From contig CANQFO010000004.1 in assembly GCA_947599755.1 (NCBI GenBank), forward strand, positions 1 to 29,841: a stretch of DNA of 29,841 bases. The letters run 5' to 3'. The position numbers were made by a program, and so were the translations under genes. The notes under the pieces are model-generated. The model saw only the letters and a list, made by a program, of their open reading frames with translations, made no database searches and was not told the DNA's origin. Below, in pieces: positions 7,943-16,057 of this stretch. Positions within the stretch are counted from its first letter, which is position 1, and every line of letters begins with the position of its first letter. This stretch comes from an uncultured Bacilli bacterium (GTDB taxonomy: Bacteria > Bacillota_I > Bacilli_A > RF39 > UBA660).

Positions 7943-8056
7943 CTATAAAAAATTATCTTTCTTTTCAAGAATAGAAAAAATACAAGTTTGTACATAAATC
8001 ACTCTAGTCTGATCAACCATTCGATTAAGCAGACGTACAACTTCAAAATTATTCAT
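7943..8056 (-). CDS. Small ORF, 37 residues, unknown
   Basis: The minus strand of the 262-base gap between two plus-strand genes holds an ATG (8054-8056) with GGGTGA seven bases upstream, and an open frame ending in TAG (7943-7945). The product begins MNNFEVVRLLNRMVDQTR and ends in a charged EKKDNFL tail; a middle IYVQTCIFSIL stretch is hydrophobic and the whole could form an amphipathic helix. A TATAAT at 8074-8079 lies just upstream, but I see no good -35. It resembles no small protein I can name. The ribosome binding site and placement argue for a real gene; its length alone does not. Confidence 0.45.
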   Translation of the reverse strand: MNNFEVVRLLNRMVDQTRVIYVQTCIFSILEKKDNFL

Positions 8057-8142
8057 CAAATCACCCAATAACAATTATAATACATAAAAAAGAAAAAAAT
8101 AAGAATTCGACAAAACAAGTCAAAAAAATACATCTAAATATA

Positions 8143-8171
8143 TAGAAAAAAAATCAAAAATATTGTATAAT
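8143..8171 (+). promoter_or_regulatory. Promoter of the recU-PBP operon
   Basis: TAGAAA (8143-8148) and a perfect TATAAT (8166-8171) with a 17-base spacer, ending 17 bases before the recU start codon. The -35 matches at four of six positions. Confidence 0.65.
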
Positions 8172-8188
8172 GAACAATAGGTGATGAG

Positions 8189-8758
8189 ATGGAATACCCA
8201 AACGGTATAAAAAAAAATAATAAACCAAGTATTTTAAGTTATAGAAATAGAGGAATGACTTTAGAAAGTGAATTAAACCTTTCAAATGAATATTATAGAG
8301 ATATAGAAAAAGCATATATCTATAAAAAACCAACACCAATAAAAATTACAAAAGTTGATTATCCATCTAGAGATAAAACAGTAATCAAAGAAGCTTTCTT
8401 TACCATTCCATCTACAACAGATTATAATGGGTTATATAATGGAAAATACATTGATTTTGAAGCAAAAGAAACAAAAAGTAATACATCATTTTCTCTAAAT
8501 AACATTCATCCCCATCAAATAAAGCATCTAGAAAACATTCATAATCATCAAGGAATTGCATTTATAATTGTTAGATTTACTAACCTAAATGAAACATACT
8601 TATTAACTGCAAAAGATCTATTAGACTATCTAAAAACAACAGAAAAAAAATCAATTCCATTAACATATTTTAAAGAAAAGGCCTATCTATTAAAAGATGG
8701 CTATAGACCAAGAATCGACTATTTAAAAATAGTAGATATCTTAATTGGAGGTATATAA
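8189..8758 (+). CDS. recU: Holliday junction resolvase RecU
   Basis: Structure-specific nuclease that resolves Holliday junctions in Firmicutes, in place of RuvC. The 189 residues contain the RecU N-terminal YRNRGMTLESELNLSN segment (about 18-33), the catalytic core with GKYIDFEAKET (about 82-92; D and E then K) and HPHQIKHL (about 106-113), and a C-terminal VDILIGGI. AGGTGATG precedes the ATG. Its stop codon directly abuts the start of the PBP gene, and the GGAGG for that gene lies inside the last recU codons. The recU-ponA pairing is conserved in Bacillus. Confidence 0.95.
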   Translation: MEYPNGIKKNNKPSILSYRNRGMTLESELNLSNEYYRDIEKAYIYKKPTPIKITKVDYPSRDKTVIKEAFFTIPSTTDYNGLYNGKYIDFEAKETKSNTSFSLNNIHPHQIKHLENIHNHQGIAFIIVRFTNLNETYLLTAKDLLDYLKTTEKKSIPLTYFKEKAYLLKDGYRPRIDYLKIVDILIGGI

Positions 8759-11425
8759 ATGCAAAAAAAAGGAATAAAAAGTAATAAAGAAAAAGGATTA
8801 AAAAAGAAAACCAAAACAACAAACAATATAAAAAAAAGAGTTCCACCTAAAAAAACAAAAGCAGATCAAAATATGAAAATTGCTTGCATCTTAGGATCAA
8901 TTGCGATTTTATTGTTATGTTATATAACACTAAATTTAACATTCACAATTATAACTGCAATAGGAATAGGAATTATTGTAGGAACAGCCCAATTATTGAA
9001 AAAAGCAAATAAAAACAAAAAGAAAAGAAAAATTGTAAACATCATCTTAATTATCATTTTAACATTAGGAATATTAGGATTAATTGCCTTTAGTGCATTT
9101 TTAGTATATATAAAAATAACGGCAGATCCAAAATTTAAAGCAGGAGAATTAAATACTCAAGAAATATCCATTATGTATGATAAAGATGGAAATGAATTTT
9201 TTAAACTAGGAACAGAAAGAAGAGAAAAAGTAACTTATGATGAATTACCAGAAGTATTAATCGATGCCATCATCGCAACAGAAGATTCAAGATTTTTTCA
9301 ACACAATGGATTTGATGCAGCAAGATTCTTTAAAGCAACAATCGGACAATTAATAGGAAATAAAAGTGCTGGAGGAGCATCTACACTATCCATGCAAGTA
9401 GTAAAAAATATCTTCACTGATAGAACAGGAGAAAAAGACTCAGGAATAACAGGAATTATTAGAAAATTTGAAGATATCTATTTATCTGTATTCAAATTAG
9501 AAAAAAAATACACCAAAGAAGAAATCATTGAATTTTACGTAAATAATCACTTTTTAGGAGGAAACATCTATGGAGTAGAAGAAGCAGCAGAAGCCTACTT
9601 TGGAAAAAGTGTAAGTGAACTAAATCTAAGTGAAGCATCCATAATAGCAGGAATGTTTAAATCACCAAATTATTATCGTCCAACAGTAAATCCCAAAAAT
9701 GCCAAAGAGCGAAGAGAAACAGTATTGTACTTAATGAGAAGACACGGATATATTACAAAAGAAGAAGAAAAAATAGCAAACAGCATTCCCGTAGAATCCT
9801 TAACAGACGATAATACATCTGCTCTACTTGATACAGAATATCAAGGATATGTAGATACCGTTGTAGCAGAAATTAAAAAGAATTATGGAGTCAATCCATA
9901 TACAACCTCACTTCAAATATACACAAACTTAGACAGAGAAAAACAAAATGGTGTAAATAGTGTATTAAATGGAGAAAGCTATAACTGGATCGATGAAAAA
10001 GTACAAACAGGAGTTTCAGTATTAGATTCTCAAACAGGAAAAATTTTAGCCATTGGAAATGGTAGAAATCGAGATGGAAAAAGCACCTGGAATTATGCTA
10101 CACAAATTGAACGACAACCAGGATCTACGGCAAAACCATTATTTGACTACGGTCCAGGAATTGAATACAACAATTGGTCTACATACACCCTATTCGATGA
10201 TGCACCATACTCTTATTCAAACGGACGATCAATTAAAAACTGGGATGGTGGATACTTTGGAACAATTACCTTAAGAAGAGCCTTATCTGCATCAAGAAAT
10301 ATTCCTGCCTTAAAAGCATTCCAACAAGTAGATAATAAAAAAATTATTGATTTTGTAACTAGTTTAGGAATCAAACCAGAAATAGAAAACGGAAAAATCC
10401 ATGAAGCTCACTCAATAGGAGCATTCACAGGAGTAAGTCCATTACAAATGAGTGCCGCTTACGCTGCTTTCTCAAATGGTGGATATTACAATGAACCATA
10501 TAGTGTAAATAAAATTGTATACCGTGCAACAGGAGAAACAAAAGAACATAAAGAAGACAAAAAACAAGTCATGTCCGATGCAACAGCATTTATGATTTCA
10601 AGTGTTTTACAAGACGTTGCTCTAACAGGTGGTACTCCTACAAATGTCGCTTGTAAAACAGGAACCACAAATTATGATGATACAACAATGAATAAATATC
10701 ATATGCCAGGAGATGCAATTAGAGATTCATGGGTCATTGGATATTCCACAAAAACAGTAATTGGTATGTGGTACGGTTATGACAACCTAAATCAAGACAT
10801 GGTAAACCAAGGATATGTCCTACATAACATTCCTGCAACAGTCCAAAAAGACAGACTATTCAATGCACTAGTAAAATCAGGAGCAATGGAAAAAAATCGA
10901 GAAGCATTTAATCAACCATCCAGTGTAGTAAAATTAGGAATTGTCTCAGGATCAAATCCTCCAAAAATTGCAGGTGCAGGATACAGTGGATCAATAACTT
11001 ATGAATACTTTAAAAAAGGATATGAACCAGAAGAAACAGACATGGGAACAACAACCTTATCAAAACCAGAAAACTTCAAAGTAACATATGATAGCGCAAC
11101 ACGCAAAGTAACAATGACATGGAATCCAGTTAACCCTGGAGAAACAGGAAATAATAATTATGGAGCTTTTGGATACAATATTTACTTAGATTCTACTTTA
11201 ATTGGTTGGACCGATAAAACAACCTATACTTTCACAACAACAAATCCATATGGAACATATAAAATTATCGCAACTTACAAAAGTTATAGTGAAATTCAAA
11301 GTGAAGCGGCAACCTATACATTAAAAGAACCAGCAGCAACACCTTCCGCATCTCCATCAACCTCTCCTACCCCAACTACACCACCAACAACCGAACCACT
11401 TCCAACAGATCAAAATGAACCATAA
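8759..11425 (+). CDS. pbp1A: Class A penicillin-binding protein (PBP1A type)
   Basis: Bifunctional peptidoglycan glycosyltransferase and DD-transpeptidase, 888 residues. A lysine-rich cytoplasmic tail (1-38) is followed by three predicted membrane helices (about 40-58, 60-81, 92-118), where class A PBPs usually have one. The GT51 domain has EDSRFFQHNGFD (about 175) and GGASTLSMQ. The transpeptidase has its catalytic triplets: STAK (S456), SRN (512-514) and KTG (633-635). After it come a fibronectin type III-like domain (about 768-855, LSKPENFKVTYDS at its start) and a Pro/Thr/Ser-rich tail (about 857-888). The FN3 and tail sit outside the cell, probably in the wall. It starts one base after recU. 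GpsB from this window is a plausible regulator. Confidence 0.95.
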   Translation: MQKKGIKSNKEKGLKKKTKTTNNIKKRVPPKKTKADQNMKIACILGSIAILLLCYITLNLTFTIITAIGIGIIVGTAQLLKKANKNKKKRKIVNIILIIILTLGILGLIAFSAFLVYIKITADPKFKAGELNTQEISIMYDKDGNEFFKLGTERREKVTYDELPEVLIDAIIATEDSRFFQHNGFDAARFFKATIGQLIGNKSAGGASTLSMQVVKNIFTDRTGEKDSGITGIIRKFEDIYLSVFKLEKKYTKEEIIEFYVNNHFLGGNIYGVEEAAEAYFGKSVSELNLSEASIIAGMFKSPNYYRPTVNPKNAKERRETVLYLMRRHGYITKEEEKIANSIPVESLTDDNTSALLDTEYQGYVDTVVAEIKKNYGVNPYTTSLQIYTNLDREKQNGVNSVLNGESYNWIDEKVQTGVSVLDSQTGKILAIGNGRNRDGKSTWNYATQIERQPGSTAKPLFDYGPGIEYNNWSTYTLFDDAPYSYSNGRSIKNWDGGYFGTITLRRALSASRNIPALKAFQQVDNKKIIDFVTSLGIKPEIENGKIHEAHSIGAFTGVSPLQMSAAYAAFSNGGYYNEPYSVNKIVYRATGETKEHKEDKKQVMSDATAFMISSVLQDVALTGGTPTNVACKTGTTNYDDTTMNKYHMPGDAIRDSWVIGYSTKTVIGMWYGYDNLNQDMVNQGYVLHNIPATVQKDRLFNALVKSGAMEKNREAFNQPSSVVKLGIVSGSNPPKIAGAGYSGSITYEYFKKGYEPEETDMGTTTLSKPENFKVTYDSATRKVTMTWNPVNPGETGNNNYGAFGYNIYLDSTLIGWTDKTTYTFTTTNPYGTYKIIATYKSYSEIQSEAATYTLKEPAATPSASPSTSPTPTTPPTTEPLPTDQNEP

Positions 11426-11442
11426 AATAAGGAGAAATAAAA

Positions 11443-13473
11443 ATGGCATATAATGAAAAATATATAAGGGATTTCAAAAAAAAAGATTATACAAATTATT
11501 TAAGTGACAGAAACGCATTAAAAGAAATTGCTGATGCATATATTAATCAATATCAAAATCCTACATATGATTGTACAATTGCATTCAAGGAATCATTAGA
11601 TCATTACATTTTAAAACAAATACAAGAAAATGCCAGTTTTATAAAATCAACTCAGTTTAAAAACTATGTAGATTATCTAAATTATATATTTAGAAATAGA
11701 ATAAGTAGTGGTAATAATCACTTAGAATATAACACAAATATTGTTTTTTCGGATGAAGTGGCAAAAAACTTAATACTTTCACATTATAATAACAGTAATC
11801 AAAATAAATTAAGAGAAATCATAAAACAAAATGAACAGAAAATCACACTAATCTCTAATAAATTAGAAAAAAAAGAAAAATTATCACAAATAGAACTTGA
11901 TTTTATAGGGGATTATTTATATACAAAAAAAGATTTCAACTCACCCATTTATAGTAATTACATAGAATATCTATTAAATGAAATGCAAAACAATCCTCAA
12001 CTATCCAATTCACCTCAAGTTATTGCAGGATATATTGCTTATTTACCTGCTTTTTTTCAGAATAGATGTGAAAACAGTAGAATACTTTTAACAAATGGAT
12101 ATTCAAATAATCATAATTCCATATTACCTAGTGTTTTAAATAATATAGTTAAGCAAGAAAAAGGAAAGAATATATATGAAAAAACCATAAGATATCTGGG
12201 ATTGTATTCATCAGGAGATAAATATATTTCCATTTCAAAACATGAATTAAACCTTTCTTTAACTTCTGATAAATCGTTAGATACCCCTAGAACAATGGAA
12301 AAAAGAGATTTATATTGGATAAGCATGGTTTGTTTTCATGAATTATCACATCAATATCAAGCTAGACATATGAAAGATTTAAAATTTAATAATAGTGGTT
12401 TTTCTATGATATTAAAAAATTTAATATCAAACAAAAAAGATTATAGTAATAATCACGATAGCTATGAAATAGAAATTGAAGCAGATGAAATATCTTGGAA
12501 AAAAATGTATGATTATATAAAAAAGTTTAGACTTGAAAAAGCAAAAGACACAGATAAACCTTATATTTTAAAACAAATGAAAAAATGCGAAAAAAATCAA
12601 AAAGCTGTTTATTCTAGAAGAACATTTTTAACAAAGAAATTTTCTCAAAAATCAGACTATTTCAAAGAAGATATGCAAATTATTAACCAAAATTTTAAAA
12701 TATCAAATAATTATGCCATTTATTTCAAAAAAATGAGAGAAAATTACCCAATGCTACAAAGAGTATTTACTGATGATGGGAAAATAAAAACAACTATTAT
12801 TTTAAATGAAAATATTACAAGTAAAAATATGTCAGGAGCAGAAAATAACATAATAGGTAGTGAAGTAGCAAACTATATATTAACAAACAGTTATGATACA
12901 TTAAAAGAACATATAAAACAAGATGATTTAACAGAAAAACAAATTCTCAATTTAATGATTAATATCTATAATACATATCATTTGGATAAAATGTACATAA
13001 GAGAACTAACTCAAGTCATTTCAAAACTTAATGATGATAAAAATTTTGATTTAGATAAAAAACACGTAGAAGCACTAAAAAAACTATATGATGGCACAAA
13101 ACATAATTTTGATTTAAATAATATAAGAGAAAAATATTTAGAAAGATTCACAAGAACTGCCGAGTTAATATATAAAGAAAGAGAATTGGTTCATATAATA
13201 AAAAATAGATATCCCACTTATGATATAGAAAATTTTGCAAAACCAAAATATGCAATTTGGAATTATGAAGATACGTTTAATTATTTGTATAATTCTTCTA
13301 AAGGAGTAATATATGAAAATGAATTAGATGATTTATTAACAAAATATGAAAAATCAAACGACGAAGTATTAATGAATCTTGCACAAAAAACTAGAAAATC
13401 ACTAATACCTAGTCAAATAAATAATACATCGGATCTTGCAAAAAATGATACGTTTAGAAATGCAAACAACTAA
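11443..13473 (+). CDS. Putative zinc metallopeptidase-like protein
   Basis: 676 residues, family not recognised. It carries HELSHQYQ (H299, E300, H303), the HExxH zinc motif, and about 40 residues later EIEIEADEISW (E342-E349), which fits the third ligand of gluzincin-type peptidases (E..AD). The rest is charged, Lys/Asn/Glu-rich and mostly helical, without a signal peptide or membrane helix, so the product is predicted to be cytoplasmic. A clear AAGGAG precedes the start, 17 bases after the PBP gene, so it probably belongs to the recU-PBP operon. Base composition seems even more AT-rich than recU or the PBP, which may indicate recent acquisition. Protease activity is inferred only from the motif. 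Confidence 0.7.
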   Translation: MAYNEKYIRDFKKKDYTNYLSDRNALKEIADAYINQYQNPTYDCTIAFKESLDHYILKQIQENASFIKSTQFKNYVDYLNYIFRNRISSGNNHLEYNTNIVFSDEVAKNLILSHYNNSNQNKLREIIKQNEQKITLISNKLEKKEKLSQIELDFIGDYLYTKKDFNSPIYSNYIEYLLNEMQNNPQLSNSPQVIAGYIAYLPAFFQNRCENSRILLTNGYSNNHNSILPSVLNNIVKQEKGKNIYEKTIRYLGLYSSGDKYISISKHELNLSLTSDKSLDTPRTMEKRDLYWISMVCFHELSHQYQARHMKDLKFNNSGFSMILKNLISNKKDYSNNHDSYEIEIEADEISWKKMYDYIKKFRLEKAKDTDKPYILKQMKKCEKNQKAVYSRRTFLTKKFSQKSDYFKEDMQIINQNFKISNNYAIYFKKMRENYPMLQRVFTDDGKIKTTIILNENITSKNMSGAENNIIGSEVANYILTNSYDTLKEHIKQDDLTEKQILNLMINIYNTYHLDKMYIRELTQVISKLNDDKNFDLDKKHVEALKKLYDGTKHNFDLNNIREKYLERFTRTAELIYKERELVHIIKNRYPTYDIENFAKPKYAIWNYEDTFNYLYNSSKGVIYENELDDLLTKYEKSNDEVLMNLAQKTRKSLIPSQINNTSDLAKNDTFRNANN

Positions 13474-13771
13474 AAAAAGTAAGAATATTTAAAATAGAAA
13501 AAACTAAATATCAAACAAAAAAATGAAACACTAAATCCAAATCGAAAAAATATATTTAGTTTAATTATCCTTACCCCTTTTATCTCCTCTAATTCTATGG
13601 TGAATTATCAAAATAAAAGAAACGAAAAAATCGGGCATATAAATATACCGATTTTTTTGATGATTTTTAGATGTTCTAAAAGTAAAAATAACAATTATTC
13701 TCATTGTAAATGCAACTCAAAGCATAAAAATTGCTTTTACTTATCAAGTTCTATCACATGCCATACAAAAT
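13474..13771. other. Non-coding gap with inverted repeat
   Basis: About 300 bases with no convincing gene. An 11-bp perfect inverted repeat, AAACTAAATAT (13501-13511) with ATATTTAGTTT (13552-13562), encloses 40 bases. Farther right are the hairpin terminator described separately and a weaker six-bp hairpin at 13719-13737 (AAAGCA/TGCTTT). A 64-codon plus-strand frame here has no ribosome binding site and overlaps the terminator, so it is not called. Confidence 0.5.
13625..13658 (+). terminator. Hairpin terminator downstream of the orphan gene
   Basis: A perfect 10-bp stem, AAAAAATCGG (13625-13634) with CCGATTTTTT (13648-13657), loop of 13 bases, ending in eight T. The A-run on the other side makes it potentially bidirectional. 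It lies 150 bases after the stop at 13473. Confidence 0.75.
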
Positions 13772-13800
13772 TTGACTTCCTTATTAAATAGTTTTATAAT
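13772..13800 (+). promoter_or_regulatory. Promoter of the exported protein gene
   Basis: TTGACT (13772-13777) and TATAAT (13795-13800), spacer exactly 17. One of the best vegetative promoters in the window, 30 bases upstream of the start codon. Confidence 0.85.
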
Positions 13801-13830
13801 ACTATCATAAAGATTGAAGGAGTGACTATT

Positions 13831-14520
13831 GTGAATAAGAAAAAAAGGGAAAAAGGCTTAATAATTGTTATAGTAATATTGATACTTTTAGTATTATCAC
13901 TAGGAGGATATATAGCATATATAAACTTTACTAATAACAATAGAGAAGTAAATAATACAGAAAAAGAAATTCAAAATAATAAATTAAATAAAGTAATTAA
14001 TTTTAATAAAAAAAATTGCATTAATGCTGATACTGAATTTACTGATGATAATTATGTAGTACATAGATTTGGTAGTTCTTTTAATGCAAATGGTTTGTCA
14101 TTTTCAATTGATGATGATGAAAAAATTGTAAAAATTCAGGCTAGATATGATTTGATGTTCCCTTCAAAATTTAGTCAAGAAGATATAATAAATGGAACAG
14201 TAAAATATTCAGAAGATATAGATTTGACTTTTGATAAGGAAGTAGAATCTATATTCACTGGTCTATTTAATTCTGATGGTATTTATGGTACAGTAATTTT
14301 ATTTTTACTAAAAGATGGAACTTTAGAATATATGAAATATTCTGATATTTATATTTCACAAAAATATGAACATCATCCAATTGAAGGAGTAAATGACATT
14401 ATTAGATTTGATAATATTTATTTAAATCTTAAAGGAAGTACAGGCGGAAAATATACTGCTATTGCATATAAAATTGATGGAACTTACTATGATTTATCTA
14501 AGTTGATTAAACTTGATTGA
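13831..14520 (+). CDS. Membrane-anchored exported protein, unknown
   Basis: 229 residues, family not recognised. A Lys/Arg-rich N-terminus leads into one hydrophobic helix (about 9-31, GLIIVIVILILLVLSLGGYI), then an Asn-rich linker and an extracellular domain rich in beta-type segments, including VILFLLKDGTLEYMKYSDIY. No lipobox cysteine and no LPXTG motif are visible, so an uncleaved anchor is likely. The GTG at 13831 is taken as start because AAGGAG lies eight bases upstream; the GTG at 13822 is inside that site. The gene has its own promoter and terminator and is transcribed alone. Confidence 0.75.
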   Translation: MNKKKREKGLIIVIVILILLVLSLGGYIAYINFTNNNREVNNTEKEIQNNKLNKVINFNKKNCINADTEFTDDNYVVHRFGSSFNANGLSFSIDDDEKIVKIQARYDLMFPSKFSQEDIINGTVKYSEDIDLTFDKEVESIFTGLFNSDGIYGTVILFLLKDGTLEYMKYSDIYISQKYEHHPIEGVNDIIRFDNIYLNLKGSTGGKYTAIAYKIDGTYYDLSKLIKLD

Positions 14521-14543
14521 TTATAAAAGAATTCTTAACCATT

Positions 14544-14575
14544 AAGGAGTGGCAAAAAATTTTACCACTCCTTTT
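14544..14575 (+). terminator. Strong terminator
   Basis: AAGGAGTGG (14544-14552) pairs with CCACTCCTT (14565-14573), followed by T residues on the plus strand. It ends the exported-protein unit. The other strand lacks a T-run, so it is probably not the nth terminator. Confidence 0.85.
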
Positions 14576-14691
14576 ACATCTAAAAAATTAATATAATTTT
14601 AAAAATTTTCATCTATTTATTTTATCGCTCATCACATTGATAATCATAAATATCTATCTAATCAAATATTTTAGACATCTTAACTATACAA

Positions 14692-15318
14692 CTACTTTTT
14701 TGGATATCGACAAATATCCGCTAATTTACAGTTTTTACATTCCGGCTTTAAAGCCTTACAATGATATCTTCCAAAAAGAACAAGTTGCAAATGTCTCCTA
14801 GCCCATACTTCCTTTCGAAATTTTTTCATTAATTTTTGCTCTATTTTTCGAACATCATCTTTTTGATAACAAAGTCTAAGTCGTTTAGAAACCCTTTCTA
14901 CATGAGTATCAACCGCAATAGCAGGAATATGATAAAATTCACTTAAAAATACATTAACTGTCTTTCTACCAACACCAGGAAAACTTTCCAAAACTTCTCG
15001 ATCAATAGGAACACTCCCCTGATATTCATCATCCAAAATACGAGCAATTTCCTGCACATATTTTGCTTTTTTATGAAAAGAACCAACTGGTCGAATAATC
15101 TCTTCTAAATCCAATAAATCAGCATGTTTCAACGCAGAAAGAGAACAATACTTAGAAAATAAAACTGGAGTAACCAGATTAACTCTTTTATCTGTAGATT
15201 GAGCACTTAATACAACAGCAATCAACAACTCATAATCACAATGATACACAAGCTCACATTTGGGATCAGGAAACAACTCATCTAAATACAACTCTATTCT
15301 ACTACTATTCATCATCAT
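14692..15318 (-). CDS. nth: Endonuclease III
   Basis: DNA glycosylase/AP lyase that removes oxidised pyrimidines. 208 residues. The helix-hairpin-helix FPGVGRKTVNVF contains the catalytic Lys, and VDTHVERVSKRL the catalytic Asp. The iron-sulfur cluster ligands are intact at the C-terminus (C-x6-C-x2-C-x5-C, in KALKPECKNCKLADIC). Three ATG codons in a row (15318, 15315, 15312) could serve as start; I use the first. The 5' end overlaps the dnaD stop region by 14 bases and there is no separate good ribosome binding site, so translation is probably coupled to dnaD. The dnaD-nth pair is conserved in Firmicutes. Confidence 0.96.
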   Translation of the reverse strand: MMMNSSRIELYLDELFPDPKCELVYHCDYELLIAVVLSAQSTDKRVNLVTPVLFSKYCSLSALKHADLLDLEEIIRPVGSFHKKAKYVQEIARILDDEYQGSVPIDREVLESFPGVGRKTVNVFLSEFYHIPAIAVDTHVERVSKRLRLCYQKDDVRKIEQKLMKKFRKEVWARRHLQLVLFGRYHCKALKPECKNCKLADICRYPKK

Positions 15319-15982
15319 CAAACCAATTCCAATCTACCATATCTAAATCCACATCCAAAGAAGTATCCTCCTCTTTTTGTTTCATTCTTTTTTTTCTAGA
15401 TTCTTCCACATCTTTCGCACTTTTAATTCCTGCCTTCCCCCATTCATATAAAATTTTATCAATATATCGCAAATTAGAAACATTATTAAAAGTAGCTTCT
15501 TTAACTGCCTCTCGAATTAATTCTTCACTCATCCCATTATCAAGCCATGCACGAATAATCTCATATTCAATAGGACTAAGAGTTCTTCCAAATTCCTTTT
15601 CAATAACTTCAAAAATCGTAGAAGTATCCAAATTATCAGCATGATTAAGTTTATTCATAACAAGAAATGACACTTTTTGATAAAAATCATCCAAAGAAAT
15701 AATCTCTTCCATAATTCCTTTTTCATTTTTTACTACTTCAACTCGAATTAATCGTTTATCACTTAAAGTCTCAATCAATTGCATAATCTCAGAAATATCC
15801 ATATTCAGATCTCTACTAAATTGATCAGGATTAAACAAAGATTGATTTCCCAAATGATATAAATACATCAAAAAAACAAATTCCTTCATTTCAATCCCAA
15901 AGTCTGAATAATGTTGTAAGAAAAAAAGGGGAATAACAATATTTCCTTGCTTAAATAAATCAATTAATTCAGAACTTTTCAT
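15305..15982 (-). CDS. dnaD: DnaD, replication restart primosome protein
   Basis: Primosomal protein that remodels DNA and helps load the replicative helicase. 225 residues. The N-terminal part (about 1-100) is a winged-helix domain with FLMYLYHLGNQSLFNPDQ. The C-terminal DnaB/DnaD domain (about 125-195) has LSPIEYEIIRAWLDNGMSEE and the diagnostic YIDKILYEW. A Lys/Glu-rich, acidic tail follows, ending DWNWFDDDE. AGGAGATG precedes the ATG, and an extended -10 (TGG TATGAT) lies about 30 bases upstream. First gene of a dnaD-nth operon. Confidence 0.94.
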   Translation of the reverse strand: MKSSELIDLFKQGNIVIPLFFLQHYSDFGIEMKEFVFLMYLYHLGNQSLFNPDQFSRDLNMDISEIMQLIETLSDKRLIRVEVVKNEKGIMEEIISLDDFYQKVSFLVMNKLNHADNLDTSTIFEVIEKEFGRTLSPIEYEIIRAWLDNGMSEELIREAVKEATFNNVSNLRYIDKILYEWGKAGIKSAKDVEESRKKRMKQKEEDTSLDVDLDMVDWNWFDDDE

Positions 15983-16007
15983 GATCTCATCTCCTAGTCA
16001 ATATATA

Positions 16008-16016
16008 TCATACCAT
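16008..16016 (-). promoter_or_regulatory. Extended -10 promoter of dnaD-nth
   Basis: On the minus strand TGGTATGAT, a TGN extended -10, stands about 26 bases upstream of dnaD. No good -35 at 16-18 bases, as is usual for extended -10 promoters. Confidence 0.55.
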
Positions 16017-16057
16017 AAACAAAGATACAAAGAACAACCAAAATATTCCTCTTTTTA

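Noticed and set aside
13597..13791. 64-codon plus-strand frame before the exported protein gene
   Set aside because: Contains a perfect terminator hairpin and the promoter of the next gene, and lacks a ribosome binding site.
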